From: Quatrionicoccus australiensis
GTDB lineage: Bacteria; Pseudomonadota; Gammaproteobacteria; Burkholderiales; Rhodocyclaceae
Assembly (NCBI RefSeq): GCF_020510425.1
Contig: NZ_JAHBAH010000001.1
Coordinates: forward strand, 434,001-498,000
Length of the DNA: 64,000 bases
Direction: 5' to 3'
Positions 9,140-18,174 of the stretch are shown here, piece by piece. Made by a program: the position numbers and the translations under genes. Position 1 is the first letter of the stretch. Each line of letters opens with the position of its first letter. The notes beneath the pieces are model-generated. The model had not been told where the DNA came from, did no database searches, and was given only the letters and a program-made list of their open reading frames with translations.

Positions 9140-9634
9140 ATGACTAGTAACTTGACCGAGCAGGACGCGCAGCACCTGCGCTACTGCATAGACCTCTCCC
9201 GCCAGGTACGCGACAGCGGCAAGCATCCGTTTGCCGCCATCGTCGTCGATGCCGACGGCCATATCGTCGCCGAAGCCGGCAACGATTCGCTGCCACCCGA
9301 GGGCGATCCGACCCGGCACGCCGAACTGGTCGCCGCCGGCCTCGCCGCCCGCCGCCTCAGCCCTGAGCAACTTGCCGCCGCAACGCTCTACACCAGCGCC
9401 GAACCCTGTGCCATGTGCGCCGGCGCCATCTACTGGTGCGGCATCGGCCGCGTCGTCTATGCGCTGTCCGAGCACAAGCTGCTCGGCCTGACCGGCGACC
9501 ACCCGGAAAACCCGACCTTCGCGCTGCCCTGCCGCGAGGTGTTTGCACGCGGCCAGCGCCGCATCGAAGTCACCGGCCCCTGCCTCGAAGACGAGGCCGC
9601 CGCGCCGCACATCGGCTTCTGGCAGCAACCATAA
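9140..9634 (+). CDS. CDA-fold nucleobase/nucleoside deaminase, guanine deaminase-like
   Basis: 164-residue cytidine-deaminase-fold enzyme. The zinc and proton-shuttle motif HAE (in DPTRHAELVAAGLA) and the second motif TSAEPCAMCAGAIYW (PCxxC) are intact. PFAAIVV near residue 30 and the general length match the small guanine deaminase/tRNA-deaminase-like group. It stands divergent from the purine-binding protein gene and directly upstream of xdhA, so a purine substrate such as guanine is likely. The window also encodes an unrelated amidohydrolase guanine deaminase at 19.5 kb, so this one may have another substrate. ATG at 9140; no other start gives the conserved N-terminus. Confidence 0.88.
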   Translation: MTSNLTEQDAQHLRYCIDLSRQVRDSGKHPFAAIVVDADGHIVAEAGNDSLPPEGDPTRHAELVAAGLAARRLSPEQLAAATLYTSAEPCAMCAGAIYWCGIGRVVYALSEHKLLGLTGDHPENPTFALPCREVFARGQRRIEVTGPCLEDEAAAPHIGFWQQP

Positions 9635-9730
9635 GAAAGCGCACATAACCCTTATCGTCTCCCGCCTCTCAACCTGAGCCGGGGAGCTGTGCTACCTTCA
9701 ATCATCGTCACAGGAAACCTTTTCAGCATC

Positions 9731-11236
9731 ATGTCCGAACGCCCCATCCAGTTCTATTTCCGCGGCGCGCTGCACGCAGTGCAGGGCCCGGCGCCGACCC
9801 GTACGGTGCTCCAGTATCTGCGCGAAGACCTGCTGCAGACCGGCACCAAGGAAGGTTGCGCCGAGGGTGACTGCGGTGCCTGCACCGTCGTCGTCGGCGA
9901 ACTGGTCGGTGCCGACGGCCAGGAGGAACTGCGCCTGCGCGCCGTCAATTCCTGCATCCAGTTCCTGCCCTCGCTCGACGGCAAGGCGCTGTTCACGGTC
10001 GAGGACCTGGCACCGGCTGCCGACCGCCTGCATCCGGTGCAGCAGGCGCTGGTCGACCGGCATGGTTCGCAATGCGGCTTCTGCACGCCGGGTTTCGCGA
10101 TGTCGCTGTTCGCACTCTATGAAAACCAGCCGAACTGCCCGGAGCGCGAGGAAATCGACCACACGCTGTCGGGCAACCTGTGCCGCTGCACCGGTTATCG
10201 GCCCATCGTCGATGCGACGCAGGATGCCTACGCCCTGCCGCGCCAGCCGCTCAACCGCTTGCCGGTGATCGCCGCCTTGAAGGAACTCGCCAAGCTGCCG
10301 CCGCTCGATTACGCTGGTGGCGGCCGGCACAGCCACAGCCCGCGCAGCCTGGCCGAACTCGCCGAGTTGCGCGAAAAATTGCCGGAAGCCCGCCTGGTCG
10401 CCGGCGGCACCGACGTCGGCCTGTGGGTCACCAAGCAGGGACGCGACCTCGGCGAAATCATCCAGCTTGGCGCCGTGGCCGAACTGAAACGCGTCGCGAT
10501 CGGCGCCGAGCGCCTGGAAATCGGCGCCGGCGTGACGTTGACCGATGCGTTTGCCGCGCTCACCGCCTTCGAGCCGCAATGGGCCGAACTGGCCCGCCGC
10601 TTCGCTTCGACCCCGGTCAAGAATGCCGGCACGCTGGGCGGCAATGTCGCCAACGGTTCGCCGATCGGCGATTCGATGCCGGCCCTGATCGCGCTCGGCT
10701 GCCGCATCGTGCTGCAAAAAGGCAGCGCGACGCGTGAAATGGCGCTTGAGGATTTCTATGTCGACTATCAGAAGACGGCTTTGCAGGCCGGCGAATTCGT
10801 CCGCTCGCTGATTCTCGATGCGCCGCAGGCGCCGCTGCAACGGCTGTTCCGCAGCTACAAGGTGGCCAAGCGCCTCGACCAGGACATCTCGGCGGTCGCC
10901 GCCGGGCTGGCCGTGCATGTCGACAGCGATGGCCTGATCCGCCGCGCCCGCCTCGCCTTCGGCGGCATGGCAGCGACGCCGAAGCGCGCCGCCGCCTGCG
11001 AAGCCGCAATGCTCGGCCGGCCGTGGGACCCGGACACGGTGCGCCTGGGCATGGCCGCACTCAAGGAAGATTTCGCGCCCTTCTCCGACGTACGCGCCAG
11101 CAGCGCCTACCGCCTCACGGTCGCCGCCAACCTGTTGCAGCGCTTCTGGCTGGAAACCGGGCAAAAAAACACGTCGACCGCTGCGCCGGTGCGTCTCGCC
11201 CAGTTGTCGCCGATCACGCCGGAGGCCCGCCCATGA
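9731..11236 (+). CDS. xdhA: Xanthine dehydrogenase, iron-sulfur/FAD subunit XdhA
   Basis: 501 residues. The N-terminal plant-type [2Fe-2S] domain has Cys43, Cys48 and Cys51 (EGCAEGDCGACTVVV). The second [2Fe-2S] domain carries CGFCTPGF and NLCRCTGYRPI. An FAD-binding domain (about 190-360, with VAGGTDVGLWVTKQ and NAGTLGGNVANGSPIGDSMP) and a CO-dehydrogenase-like C-terminal domain follow. With XdhB it oxidises hypoxanthine to xanthine and urate in the cytoplasm, passing electrons to NAD. Its TGA overlaps the xdhB ATG (ATGA), indicating translational coupling. The ATG at 9731 is chosen because the upstream extension is not family-like. Confidence 0.97.
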   Translation: MSERPIQFYFRGALHAVQGPAPTRTVLQYLREDLLQTGTKEGCAEGDCGACTVVVGELVGADGQEELRLRAVNSCIQFLPSLDGKALFTVEDLAPAADRLHPVQQALVDRHGSQCGFCTPGFAMSLFALYENQPNCPEREEIDHTLSGNLCRCTGYRPIVDATQDAYALPRQPLNRLPVIAALKELAKLPPLDYAGGGRHSHSPRSLAELAELREKLPEARLVAGGTDVGLWVTKQGRDLGEIIQLGAVAELKRVAIGAERLEIGAGVTLTDAFAALTAFEPQWAELARRFASTPVKNAGTLGGNVANGSPIGDSMPALIALGCRIVLQKGSATREMALEDFYVDYQKTALQAGEFVRSLILDAPQAPLQRLFRSYKVAKRLDQDISAVAAGLAVHVDSDGLIRRARLAFGGMAATPKRAAACEAAMLGRPWDPDTVRLGMAALKEDFAPFSDVRASSAYRLTVAANLLQRFWLETGQKNTSTAAPVRLAQLSPITPEARP

Positions 11237-13593
11237 ACGCCCGTCCCGCAAATTCCCAGCTCTCCGGCTCGCTGGTCGGGCGCGCCATTCCGCATGAAAG
11301 CGCGCACCTGCACGTCAGCGGCAAGGCCGCCTACATCGACGACCTGCCGGAACTGGCCGGCACGCTGCATGCGGCGGCCGGCTTGTCGACCTGTGCGCGC
11401 GGCCGCATCAAGAACCTCGACCTGTCTGCCGTGCGCGCCTATCCCGGCGTGCGCTGCGTGATCACCGCCGCCGACATTCCCGGCGAGAACAATTGCGGGC
11501 CCATCCTGCACGACGATCCGATCATCGCCGGCGAGGAAATCCAGTTCTACGGCCAGGTGATCTTCGCCGTCGCCGCCGAGACGCGCGACGCGGCACGGCA
11601 GGCGGTGCGCCTGGCGAAAGTCGAGTACGCGGTCGAAACGCCCATCCTCGACATGGAGGCGGCGATTGCCGCCGAATCCTGGGTGCTGCCGCCCTTCGCA
11701 ATGCAGCGCGGCCCGGTCGATGCGGCGTTTGCCGCAGCACCGCATCACCTGAGCGGCACGGCGAGCGTCGGCGGCCAGGAGCATTTCTACCTCGAAGGCC
11801 AGATTTCCTACGTCCAGCCCAGGGAAGACCACACGCTGCACCTGATCTGCTCGACGCAGCACCCGACCGAGATGCAGCAACTGGTCTCGCATGCGCTGGG
11901 CTGGCGTTCGCACCAGATCAGCGTCGAGATCCGGCGCATGGGCGGCGGCTTCGGCGGCAAGGAATCGCAATCGGCGCAATGGGCCTGCCTCGCGGCGATC
12001 CTGGCGGTCAACACCGGAAAACCGGTCAAAATGCGCCTCGACCGCGACGATGACATGATCGCCACCGGCAAGCGCCACGGTTTCCAGTACGCCTGGGAAT
12101 CGGCCTTCGACAACGCCGGCCGCCTGCTCGGCCTGAAGCTGGAGATGGCATCGAACTGCGGCTACTCGGCCGACCTGTCCGGCCCGGTCAACGACCGCAC
12201 GATCTGCCACATCGACAACGCCTACTACCTCGATGCGGTGACGCTGAAAAGCCTGCGCTGCAAGACCAACACCGTGTCGAACACCGCTTTCCGCGGCTTC
12301 GGCGGACCGCAGGGCATGTTCGTCATCGAGAGCGTGCTCGACGACATCGCCCGCCATCTCGGGCGCGATCCGCTGGAGGTTCGCCAGACCAATTTCTACG
12401 ACGTCGAACCCGGCGTCCGCAGCACAACGCCTTACGGCATGACCGTCGAAGACAATGTCGCCCCGGCCCTGGTCGCCGAACTCGCCGCCAGTTGCGACTA
12501 CGCCGCCCGGCGCGCCGCGATTGCCGAATTCAACGCGAACAGCCCGGTCATCAAGCGCGGCCTGGCGCTGACTCCGATCAAGTTCGGCATCTCCTTCAAC
12601 GCCACGCACTACAACCAGGCCGGCGCGCTGGTTCATGTCTATACCGACGGCACGGTGCTCGTCTCGCACGGCGGCACCGAGATGGGCCAGGGCCTGTACA
12701 CCAAGATCAAGCAGATCGTTGCCCAGGAATTTGGCTTGCCGCTCGAAGATGTGCGCCTCTCCTCTACCGACACCAGCCGCGTCGCCAACACCTCGGCGAC
12801 GGCGGCCTCAAGCGGCGCCGACCTCAATGGCAAGGCGTCGCAAAACGCCTGTCTGAACATCAAGGCGCGGCTCGCCGCCTTTGTCGTCGATCTGTGCAAT
12901 GGCAAGGTGGCAGCAACCGACGTGCAATTCGCCGACGGCCGCGTCAAGGCCGGTGACGCCTACGACGCCAGCTTCCACGAACTGGTCATGGCCGCCTACC
13001 GGGCGCGCATCCAGTTGTGGGACGCCGGTTTCTACAAGACGCCGAAAATCCATTTCGACCCGGTGACCAAGCTCGGCCGGCCCTTCTTCTACTTCGCCTA
13101 CGGCGCGTCGTGCAGCGAAGTCGCCATCGACACGCTGACCGGCGAAAGCCGCGTGCTGCGCGTCGATGTGCTGCATGACGTCGGCCGCTCAATCAATCCG
13201 GCGCTCGACATCGGCCAGATTGAAGGCGGCTTCATCCAGGGCATGGGCTGGCTGACCAGCGAGGAACTGTGGTGGAAAACCGAGGGCGCCCAGGCCGGCC
13301 GGCTGATGAGCCATGCGCCCTCGACCTACAAGATCCCGACCGCCAGCGATCTGCCGGAAGTCTTCAACGTCCGCCTCTTCGACAACGCCAATGTCGAGGA
13401 CAGCATCCACCGCTCCAAGGCGGTTGGTGAGCCGCCCTTCATGCTCGCGCTGTCGGTTTTCCAGGCGCTGCGCGATGCGGTCGGCGCAACGCTGCCGGTC
13501 GGCAGCCAGGTCAGACTGAGCGCGCCGGCGACGCCGGAAGCGATTCTCGCCGCCCTCGCCGCGGCCAGCGGTCGACTGCCGGAAAACACATGA
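11233..13593 (+). CDS. xdhB: Xanthine dehydrogenase, molybdopterin subunit XdhB
   Basis: 786-residue molybdenum-cofactor subunit. It shows the aldehyde-oxidase a/b hammerhead domain (about 20-130) and the molybdopterin-binding regions: GQEHFYLEGQ, MGGGFGGKESQ, TAFRGFGGPQG (with the substrate-positioning Arg), HGGTEMGQGLYTK and, near the end, KAVGEPPFML, which contains the catalytic Glu. Length is normal. It starts inside the xdhA stop and is followed 36 bases later by xdhC. It forms the hydroxylating half of the enzyme that converts hypoxanthine and xanthine to urate. Confidence 0.97.
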   Translation: MNARPANSQLSGSLVGRAIPHESAHLHVSGKAAYIDDLPELAGTLHAAAGLSTCARGRIKNLDLSAVRAYPGVRCVITAADIPGENNCGPILHDDPIIAGEEIQFYGQVIFAVAAETRDAARQAVRLAKVEYAVETPILDMEAAIAAESWVLPPFAMQRGPVDAAFAAAPHHLSGTASVGGQEHFYLEGQISYVQPREDHTLHLICSTQHPTEMQQLVSHALGWRSHQISVEIRRMGGGFGGKESQSAQWACLAAILAVNTGKPVKMRLDRDDDMIATGKRHGFQYAWESAFDNAGRLLGLKLEMASNCGYSADLSGPVNDRTICHIDNAYYLDAVTLKSLRCKTNTVSNTAFRGFGGPQGMFVIESVLDDIARHLGRDPLEVRQTNFYDVEPGVRSTTPYGMTVEDNVAPALVAELAASCDYAARRAAIAEFNANSPVIKRGLALTPIKFGISFNATHYNQAGALVHVYTDGTVLVSHGGTEMGQGLYTKIKQIVAQEFGLPLEDVRLSSTDTSRVANTSATAASSGADLNGKASQNACLNIKARLAAFVVDLCNGKVAATDVQFADGRVKAGDAYDASFHELVMAAYRARIQLWDAGFYKTPKIHFDPVTKLGRPFFYFAYGASCSEVAIDTLTGESRVLRVDVLHDVGRSINPALDIGQIEGGFIQGMGWLTSEELWWKTEGAQAGRLMSHAPSTYKIPTASDLPEVFNVRLFDNANVEDSIHRSKAVGEPPFMLALSVFQALRDAVGATLPVGSQVRLSAPATPEAILAALAAASGRLPENT

Positions 13594-13629
13594 AATCGCG
13601 CATGAAATCGCCAACCGGAGATTCCCGCC

Positions 13630-14631
13630 ATGGCCGCTGACTGGCTCGCCGCCCTGAACACGCAACTGGCCGCCGGCCAGGACGTCGTGCTGGTCACTGT
13701 TGCCGGCACGCAGGGTTCGGCGCCGCGCGAAGCCGGCGCGACGATGCTGGTCGGCGCCGACAGCACCGCGCTGACCATAGGCGGCGGCCATCTCGAATGG
13801 CAGGCCATCGCCCAGGCCCGGCGCCGCCTGACGGCAGAGAACAGCCGCCCGCAAGTGCAGCGCTACAACCTCGGCGCCCGCCTCGGCCAGTGTTGCGGCG
13901 GCGTCGTCTGGCTGTTGTTCGAGAACATCGCGGCGAGCAGCCTGGCCGAATGGCAGGCGCGCCGGGATGCCGTCGAAAATGGTGCCTGCCTGCAGCGCCG
14001 GCTCGATCACCGGGCCGCTGCCTCGAACTGGACGCCGGATGGCGAACACGCCGTCACCAAACTGGTGGGCGGCCCGGAAGAATGGCAATTCAGCCAGAAA
14101 ATAGCGGTCGACCGCTTCCCGGTGTGGATTTTCGGCGCCGGTCATGTCGCGCAGGCGCTGGTCCACCAGTTGCAGCCGCTCGGCGCCGCGATCACCTGGA
14201 TCGACAGCCGCGACGAGGCCTTTGCCGGGCTCGCCACGGACGGCATCGACACCCGCCTCACCGACACGCCGGAGAGCGAAGTCGCGCAGGCCCCGGCCGG
14301 CACTTTCTTCATCATCATGACGCACAGCCACACGCTGGATTTTGCGCTGTGCGAAGCGGTCTACCGCCGGCGCGACTTCGCCTACTTCGGCCTGATCGGC
14401 TCGCAGAGCAAACGCGCTTCCTTCGAGCACCGCCTGCTCGACCGCGGCCTGGCGCGCGAACGCCTGGAAGAACTGACCTGCCCGATCGGCATTGCCGGCA
14501 TCGTCAGCAAGCAACCCGCCGCCATCGCACTCGCCGTCGGCGCCGAAATCCTGCAGATACACCACGCCCGCCAACTGCTGACCCAGGCTGCCCGCCCACG
14601 CCTGTCCACCAGCACCATCCAGCCGGAGTAA
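13630..14631 (+). CDS. xdhC: Xanthine dehydrogenase accessory protein XdhC
   Basis: 333 residues. The N-terminal XdhC/CoxI domain (about 1-70, VTVAGTQGSAPREAGATMLV and GGGHLEWQA) and a C-terminal Rossmann-like XdhC domain (about 155-330, WIFGAGHVAQALVHQLQPLG) are both present, with the Cys-containing GQCCGGVV between them. The family binds, sulfurates and delivers the molybdenum cofactor to XdhB. It has a GGAG-type ribosome site and sits third in the operon. The ABC ATPase gene begins five bases after its stop. Confidence 0.96.
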   Translation: MAADWLAALNTQLAAGQDVVLVTVAGTQGSAPREAGATMLVGADSTALTIGGGHLEWQAIAQARRRLTAENSRPQVQRYNLGARLGQCCGGVVWLLFENIAASSLAEWQARRDAVENGACLQRRLDHRAAASNWTPDGEHAVTKLVGGPEEWQFSQKIAVDRFPVWIFGAGHVAQALVHQLQPLGAAITWIDSRDEAFAGLATDGIDTRLTDTPESEVAQAPAGTFFIIMTHSHTLDFALCEAVYRRRDFAYFGLIGSQSKRASFEHRLLDRGLARERLEELTCPIGIAGIVSKQPAAIALAVGAEILQIHHARQLLTQAARPRLSTSTIQPE

Positions 14632-14635
14632 AGCC

Positions 14636-16183
14636 TTGAAACCGCCGCCCGATCCCAGACTGCAATTGCTGCACATCACCAAGCGCTATCCCAGCGTGGT
14701 GGCCAATTCCGACGTCAGCCTGACGGTGATGCCCGGCGAGATCCACGCCATCCTCGGCGAGAACGGCGCCGGCAAGAGCACGCTGATGAAGATCATCTAC
14801 GGTGCGGTCAAGGCCGACGATGGCGAGATGATGTGGGACGGTCGTCAGGTCGCCGTCGCCAACCCGGCGCAGGCGCGCAAGCTGGGCATCGGCATGGTCT
14901 TCCAGCATTTCTCGCTGTTCGAGACGCTGTCGGTGGTCGAGAACATCGCCCTGGTTCTCGACGAGCCCTTCGACCTGCCGGCGCTGGCGGCGCGCGTCAA
15001 GGAAGTGTCGGAACGCTACGGCCTGCCGCTCGACCCTTACCGCAGCGTGCATAGCCTGTCGGTCGGCGAACGCCAGCGCGTCGAGATCGTGCGCTGCCTG
15101 CTGCAGGACCCGAAGCTGCTGATCCTCGACGAGCCGACCTCGGTGCTGACGCCGCAGGCCGTGCAGAAACTGTTCGAGACGCTGCGCCGGCTGGCTTCGG
15201 AAGGCGTTTCCATCCTCTACATCAGCCACAAGCTGCACGAAATCAAGTCGCTGTGCGACAGCGCCACCATCATGCGCGGCGGCAAGGTCACCGGCACCGC
15301 GATTCCGCGCGACGAAACGCCGGCCAGCCTGGCGCGCATGATGATCGGGCGAGAACTGCCGGTCTGTGCAGCGCCCATTTACCACGGTGAAAATCGGCCA
15401 ATTCTCGAGGTCGACCGCCTGAGCCTCGTCTCCGACGATCCGTTCGGCACGACGCTGGAAAACATCTCGCTAACCGTGAACGCCGGCGAAATCCTCGGCA
15501 TCGCCGGCATTTCCGGCAACGGCCAAGCCGAACTGCTGGCTGCGCTGTCCGGCGAAACGACCGGCCAGCGCGACGCGATCCGCCTGGAAGGCCAGGCCAT
15601 CGGCCATCTCGATGCCGGCCAGCGGCGTGCCCATGGCCTGGTTTTCGTGCCGGAAGAACGGCTCGGCCGCGGCGCCGTGCCAGCCCTGTCGCTGTCGCGC
15701 AATGCCTTGCTCACGGCGCATCGCCAGGGCATGAAGCAGTGGGGCCTGGTCAGTTACCGCAAGGCGAAGGAATTTGCCGAGCAATGCATCGCCCGTTTCG
15801 ACGTGCGCTGCGGCGGGCCGGGTTCGGCGGCACGCTCGCTGTCCGGCGGCAATTTGCAGAAATTCATCGTCGGCCGCGAAATCATGCTCGCCCCCAAGCT
15901 GATGATCGTCGCCCAGCCGACCTGGGGCGTCGATGTCGGCGCCGCCGCCTTCCTGCGCCAGACGCTGCTCGACCTGTCACGCACCGGCGTCGCCATCCTG
16001 GTGATTTCGGAAGAACTCGAAGAGCTGTTCGAAATCAGCGACCGCATCGCCGTGCTTGCCGCCGGCAAGCTTTCCGCCGCCCAGCCCAAGGCGGCGACCA
16101 ATGCCGAATCGGTCGGTCTGCAAATGTCCGGCCTTTTCAAAGAAACCGCCCAGCCCACGGAGTCCGGCCATGCACCTGCTTGA
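14636..16183 (+). CDS. Purine/nucleoside ABC transporter, double ATPase subunit
   Basis: 515-residue protein with two ABC ATPase modules. Module 1 has Walker A GENGAGKST (about 46-54), signature LSVGERQRVEI and Walker B LLILDEP. Module 2 is degenerate in Walker A (GISGNGQAELL) but has the LSGGNLQK signature, as in sugar and BMP-type nucleoside importers. The start is TTG at 14636 with GGAG just upstream; the next ATG would cut off the first strand. It lies between xdhC and two permease genes and overlaps the first by 14 bases. It should energise the importer whose binding protein is encoded at 7.8-9.0 kb. Confidence 0.94.
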   Translation: MKPPPDPRLQLLHITKRYPSVVANSDVSLTVMPGEIHAILGENGAGKSTLMKIIYGAVKADDGEMMWDGRQVAVANPAQARKLGIGMVFQHFSLFETLSVVENIALVLDEPFDLPALAARVKEVSERYGLPLDPYRSVHSLSVGERQRVEIVRCLLQDPKLLILDEPTSVLTPQAVQKLFETLRRLASEGVSILYISHKLHEIKSLCDSATIMRGGKVTGTAIPRDETPASLARMMIGRELPVCAAPIYHGENRPILEVDRLSLVSDDPFGTTLENISLTVNAGEILGIAGISGNGQAELLAALSGETTGQRDAIRLEGQAIGHLDAGQRRAHGLVFVPEERLGRGAVPALSLSRNALLTAHRQGMKQWGLVSYRKAKEFAEQCIARFDVRCGGPGSAARSLSGGNLQKFIVGREIMLAPKLMIVAQPTWGVDVGAAAFLRQTLLDLSRTGVAILVISEELEELFEISDRIAVLAAGKLSAAQPKAATNAESVGLQMSGLFKETAQPTESGHAPA

Positions 16184-17228
16184 ACCCCGCGCCCAGCCGT
16201 CGCAATTGATGCGCTGGACGGCGCCCCTGATCGCCATCGTCGCCACGCTGCTCGCCGGCTCCTTCCTGTTCTGGGCACTCGACAAGTCGCCCATCGCCTC
16301 CTTCCAGGTCTTCTTCATCGAACCGCTGACCACCAGCTACGGCTGGAGCGAGCTGCTGATCAAGGCCTGCCCGCTGATCCTGATCGCCCAGGGCCTGGCG
16401 ATCGGTTTCAAGGCGCGCATCTACAACATCGGCGCCGAAGGCCAGTTGATCATCGGCGCGCTGTTCGGCGGCGGCGTCGCGATCTACTTTGACGGCAGCG
16501 ACTCGGCCTGGGTGATCCCGGCCATGGTCGTCGCCGGCGCCCTCGGCGGCGCCTTGTGGGGCGCCCTGCCGGCGCTGCTCAAGACGCGCTTCAATGCAGA
16601 GGAAACGCTGACCACGCTGATGCTCAGCTACGTCGCCACCTTCATCCTCTCCTACATGGTCAACGGCCCCTGGCGCGACCCGGACGGGATGAACTTCCCG
16701 CAATCGATCATGTTCGGCGACAACGCGCTGTTCGGCATCCTGCTCGAAGGCTCGCGGGTCAATACCTCGGTCTTCATCACGCTGTTCGCGGTGCTCGCCT
16801 TCTGGCTGTTCAACGCCAGGAGTTTCCTCTCCTACCAGCTCGAAGTCGGCGGCCAGGCGCCGGCCGCCTCGCGCTACGCCGGCTTTTCGGCCAAGCAGAC
16901 GGTGTGGTTCAGCCTGGTCATTTCCGGCCTCACCGCCGGGCTGGCCGGCGTCGGCGAAGTGGCCGGGCCGGTCGGCCAGTTGAATCTCAACATCTCGCCG
17001 GGCTACGGTTTCGCGGCGATCATCGTCGCCTACCTCGGCCGCCTGCACGCGCTCGGCATCGTCCTCGCCGGCTGCCTGATGGCACTGATCTACCTCGGTG
17101 GCGAAGCGGCCCAGGTCAGCCTGCAGATGCCGGCGGCGATTACCGGCATCTTCCAGGGCATGCTGCTCTTCTTCCTGCTCGGCGCCGATGCTTTCATCGA
17201 CAACCGCCTGCGCAAACCCGTCCGCTAG
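16170..17228 (+). CDS. Purine/nucleoside ABC transporter permease 1
   Basis: 352-residue inner-membrane permease of the BPD_transp_2 family (as in BmpB/NupB/YufP). It has about eight to ten hydrophobic segments, a long periplasmic stretch after the first (FFIEPLTTSYGWSELLIK), and the coupling-helix region NAEETLTTLMLSYVA. Start ATG at 16170 inside the ATPase gene; the longer frame has no membrane character. It pairs with permease 2 (17247) to form the channel. Confidence 0.93.
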   Translation: MHLLEPRAQPSQLMRWTAPLIAIVATLLAGSFLFWALDKSPIASFQVFFIEPLTTSYGWSELLIKACPLILIAQGLAIGFKARIYNIGAEGQLIIGALFGGGVAIYFDGSDSAWVIPAMVVAGALGGALWGALPALLKTRFNAEETLTTLMLSYVATFILSYMVNGPWRDPDGMNFPQSIMFGDNALFGILLEGSRVNTSVFITLFAVLAFWLFNARSFLSYQLEVGGQAPAASRYAGFSAKQTVWFSLVISGLTAGLAGVGEVAGPVGQLNLNISPGYGFAAIIVAYLGRLHALGIVLAGCLMALIYLGGEAAQVSLQMPAAITGIFQGMLLFFLLGADAFIDNRLRKPVR

Positions 17229-17246
17229 CCGACTGAGGAACCTACC

Positions 17247-18167
17247 ATGATCGACAGCCTGATTCCCGTCCTCGCCGGCGCCATTGCCGCCGCCACCCCG
17301 CTGATCTTCGCCGGCCTTGGCGAGCTGGTCGCCGAGCGAACCGGCGTCATCAACCTCGGCGTCGAAGGCATGATGCTGACCGGCGCCATCGCCGGCTTTG
17401 CGCTCGCCGCCGAAACCGGCTACGGTGCCGCCGCCGGCCTGCCCGCCGGTGCCATCGCCGGTGCTGCGACGGCGATGATCTTCGCCTTCTTCGCGCTATC
17501 GCTCGCCGCCAACCAGGCGGCTTGCGGCCTCGCCCTGACCATCTTCGGCATCGGCCTGTCGGCCTTCATCGGCCAGCACTACGTCAGCTACAGCCTGCCC
17601 GGCCTGCAGCCGCTGGCCATTCCGCTGCTCGCCGACATCCCGGTGATCGGGCCGGTGCTCTTCAAGCAGGATGCCGTCGTCTATATGTCCTTCATCGCCT
17701 TCGCCGTCGTCGCCTGGACCCTGGCCAAGACCCGCCTCGGCCTGCTGCTCAAGGCGGTCGGCGAATCGCCAGAAGCGGCGCACGCCATCGGCTATCCGGT
17801 GCTCGGCATCCGCTACGGCGCGGTGGCTTTCGGCGGCGCCATGGCCGGCATCGCCGGCGCCTACCTGTCCACCGTCTATACGCCGCTGTGGGTGCAGAAC
17901 ATGAGCGCCGGACGCGGCTGGATCGCCGTCGCGCTGGTCGTTTTCGCGACATGGAAGCCGACCCGCCTGCTGCTCGGTGCCTATCTGTTCGGCGCCGTCA
18001 CCATCCTGCAGTTCCACGCGCAGGGTCTGGGCATCGACGTGCCGGTGCAATTCCTCGCCGCGCTGCCGTATGCTGCAACCATCGTCGTGCTGGTCGTCAT
18101 TTCGCGCGACCGCAAACTGCTCCAGCTCAACCTGCCGGCCTCGCTCGGCAAGCCTTTCCTGCCCTGA
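17247..18167 (+). CDS. Purine/nucleoside ABC transporter permease 2
   Basis: 306-residue permease, the shorter NupC/YufQ-type partner. It opens with hydrophobic segments around ATPLIFAGLGELVAERTGVINLGVEGMMLTGA, a family hallmark, followed by further membrane helices. The gap after permease 1 is 18 bases, with a GAGGA ribosome site. The amidohydrolase gene at 18175 follows seven bases after the stop, so transporter and deaminases form one transcription unit. Confidence 0.94.
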   Translation: MIDSLIPVLAGAIAAATPLIFAGLGELVAERTGVINLGVEGMMLTGAIAGFALAAETGYGAAAGLPAGAIAGAATAMIFAFFALSLAANQAACGLALTIFGIGLSAFIGQHYVSYSLPGLQPLAIPLLADIPVIGPVLFKQDAVVYMSFIAFAVVAWTLAKTRLGLLLKAVGESPEAAHAIGYPVLGIRYGAVAFGGAMAGIAGAYLSTVYTPLWVQNMSAGRGWIAVALVVFATWKPTRLLLGAYLFGAVTILQFHAQGLGIDVPVQFLAALPYAATIVVLVVISRDRKLLQLNLPASLGKPFLP

Positions 18168-18174
18168 GTACTTG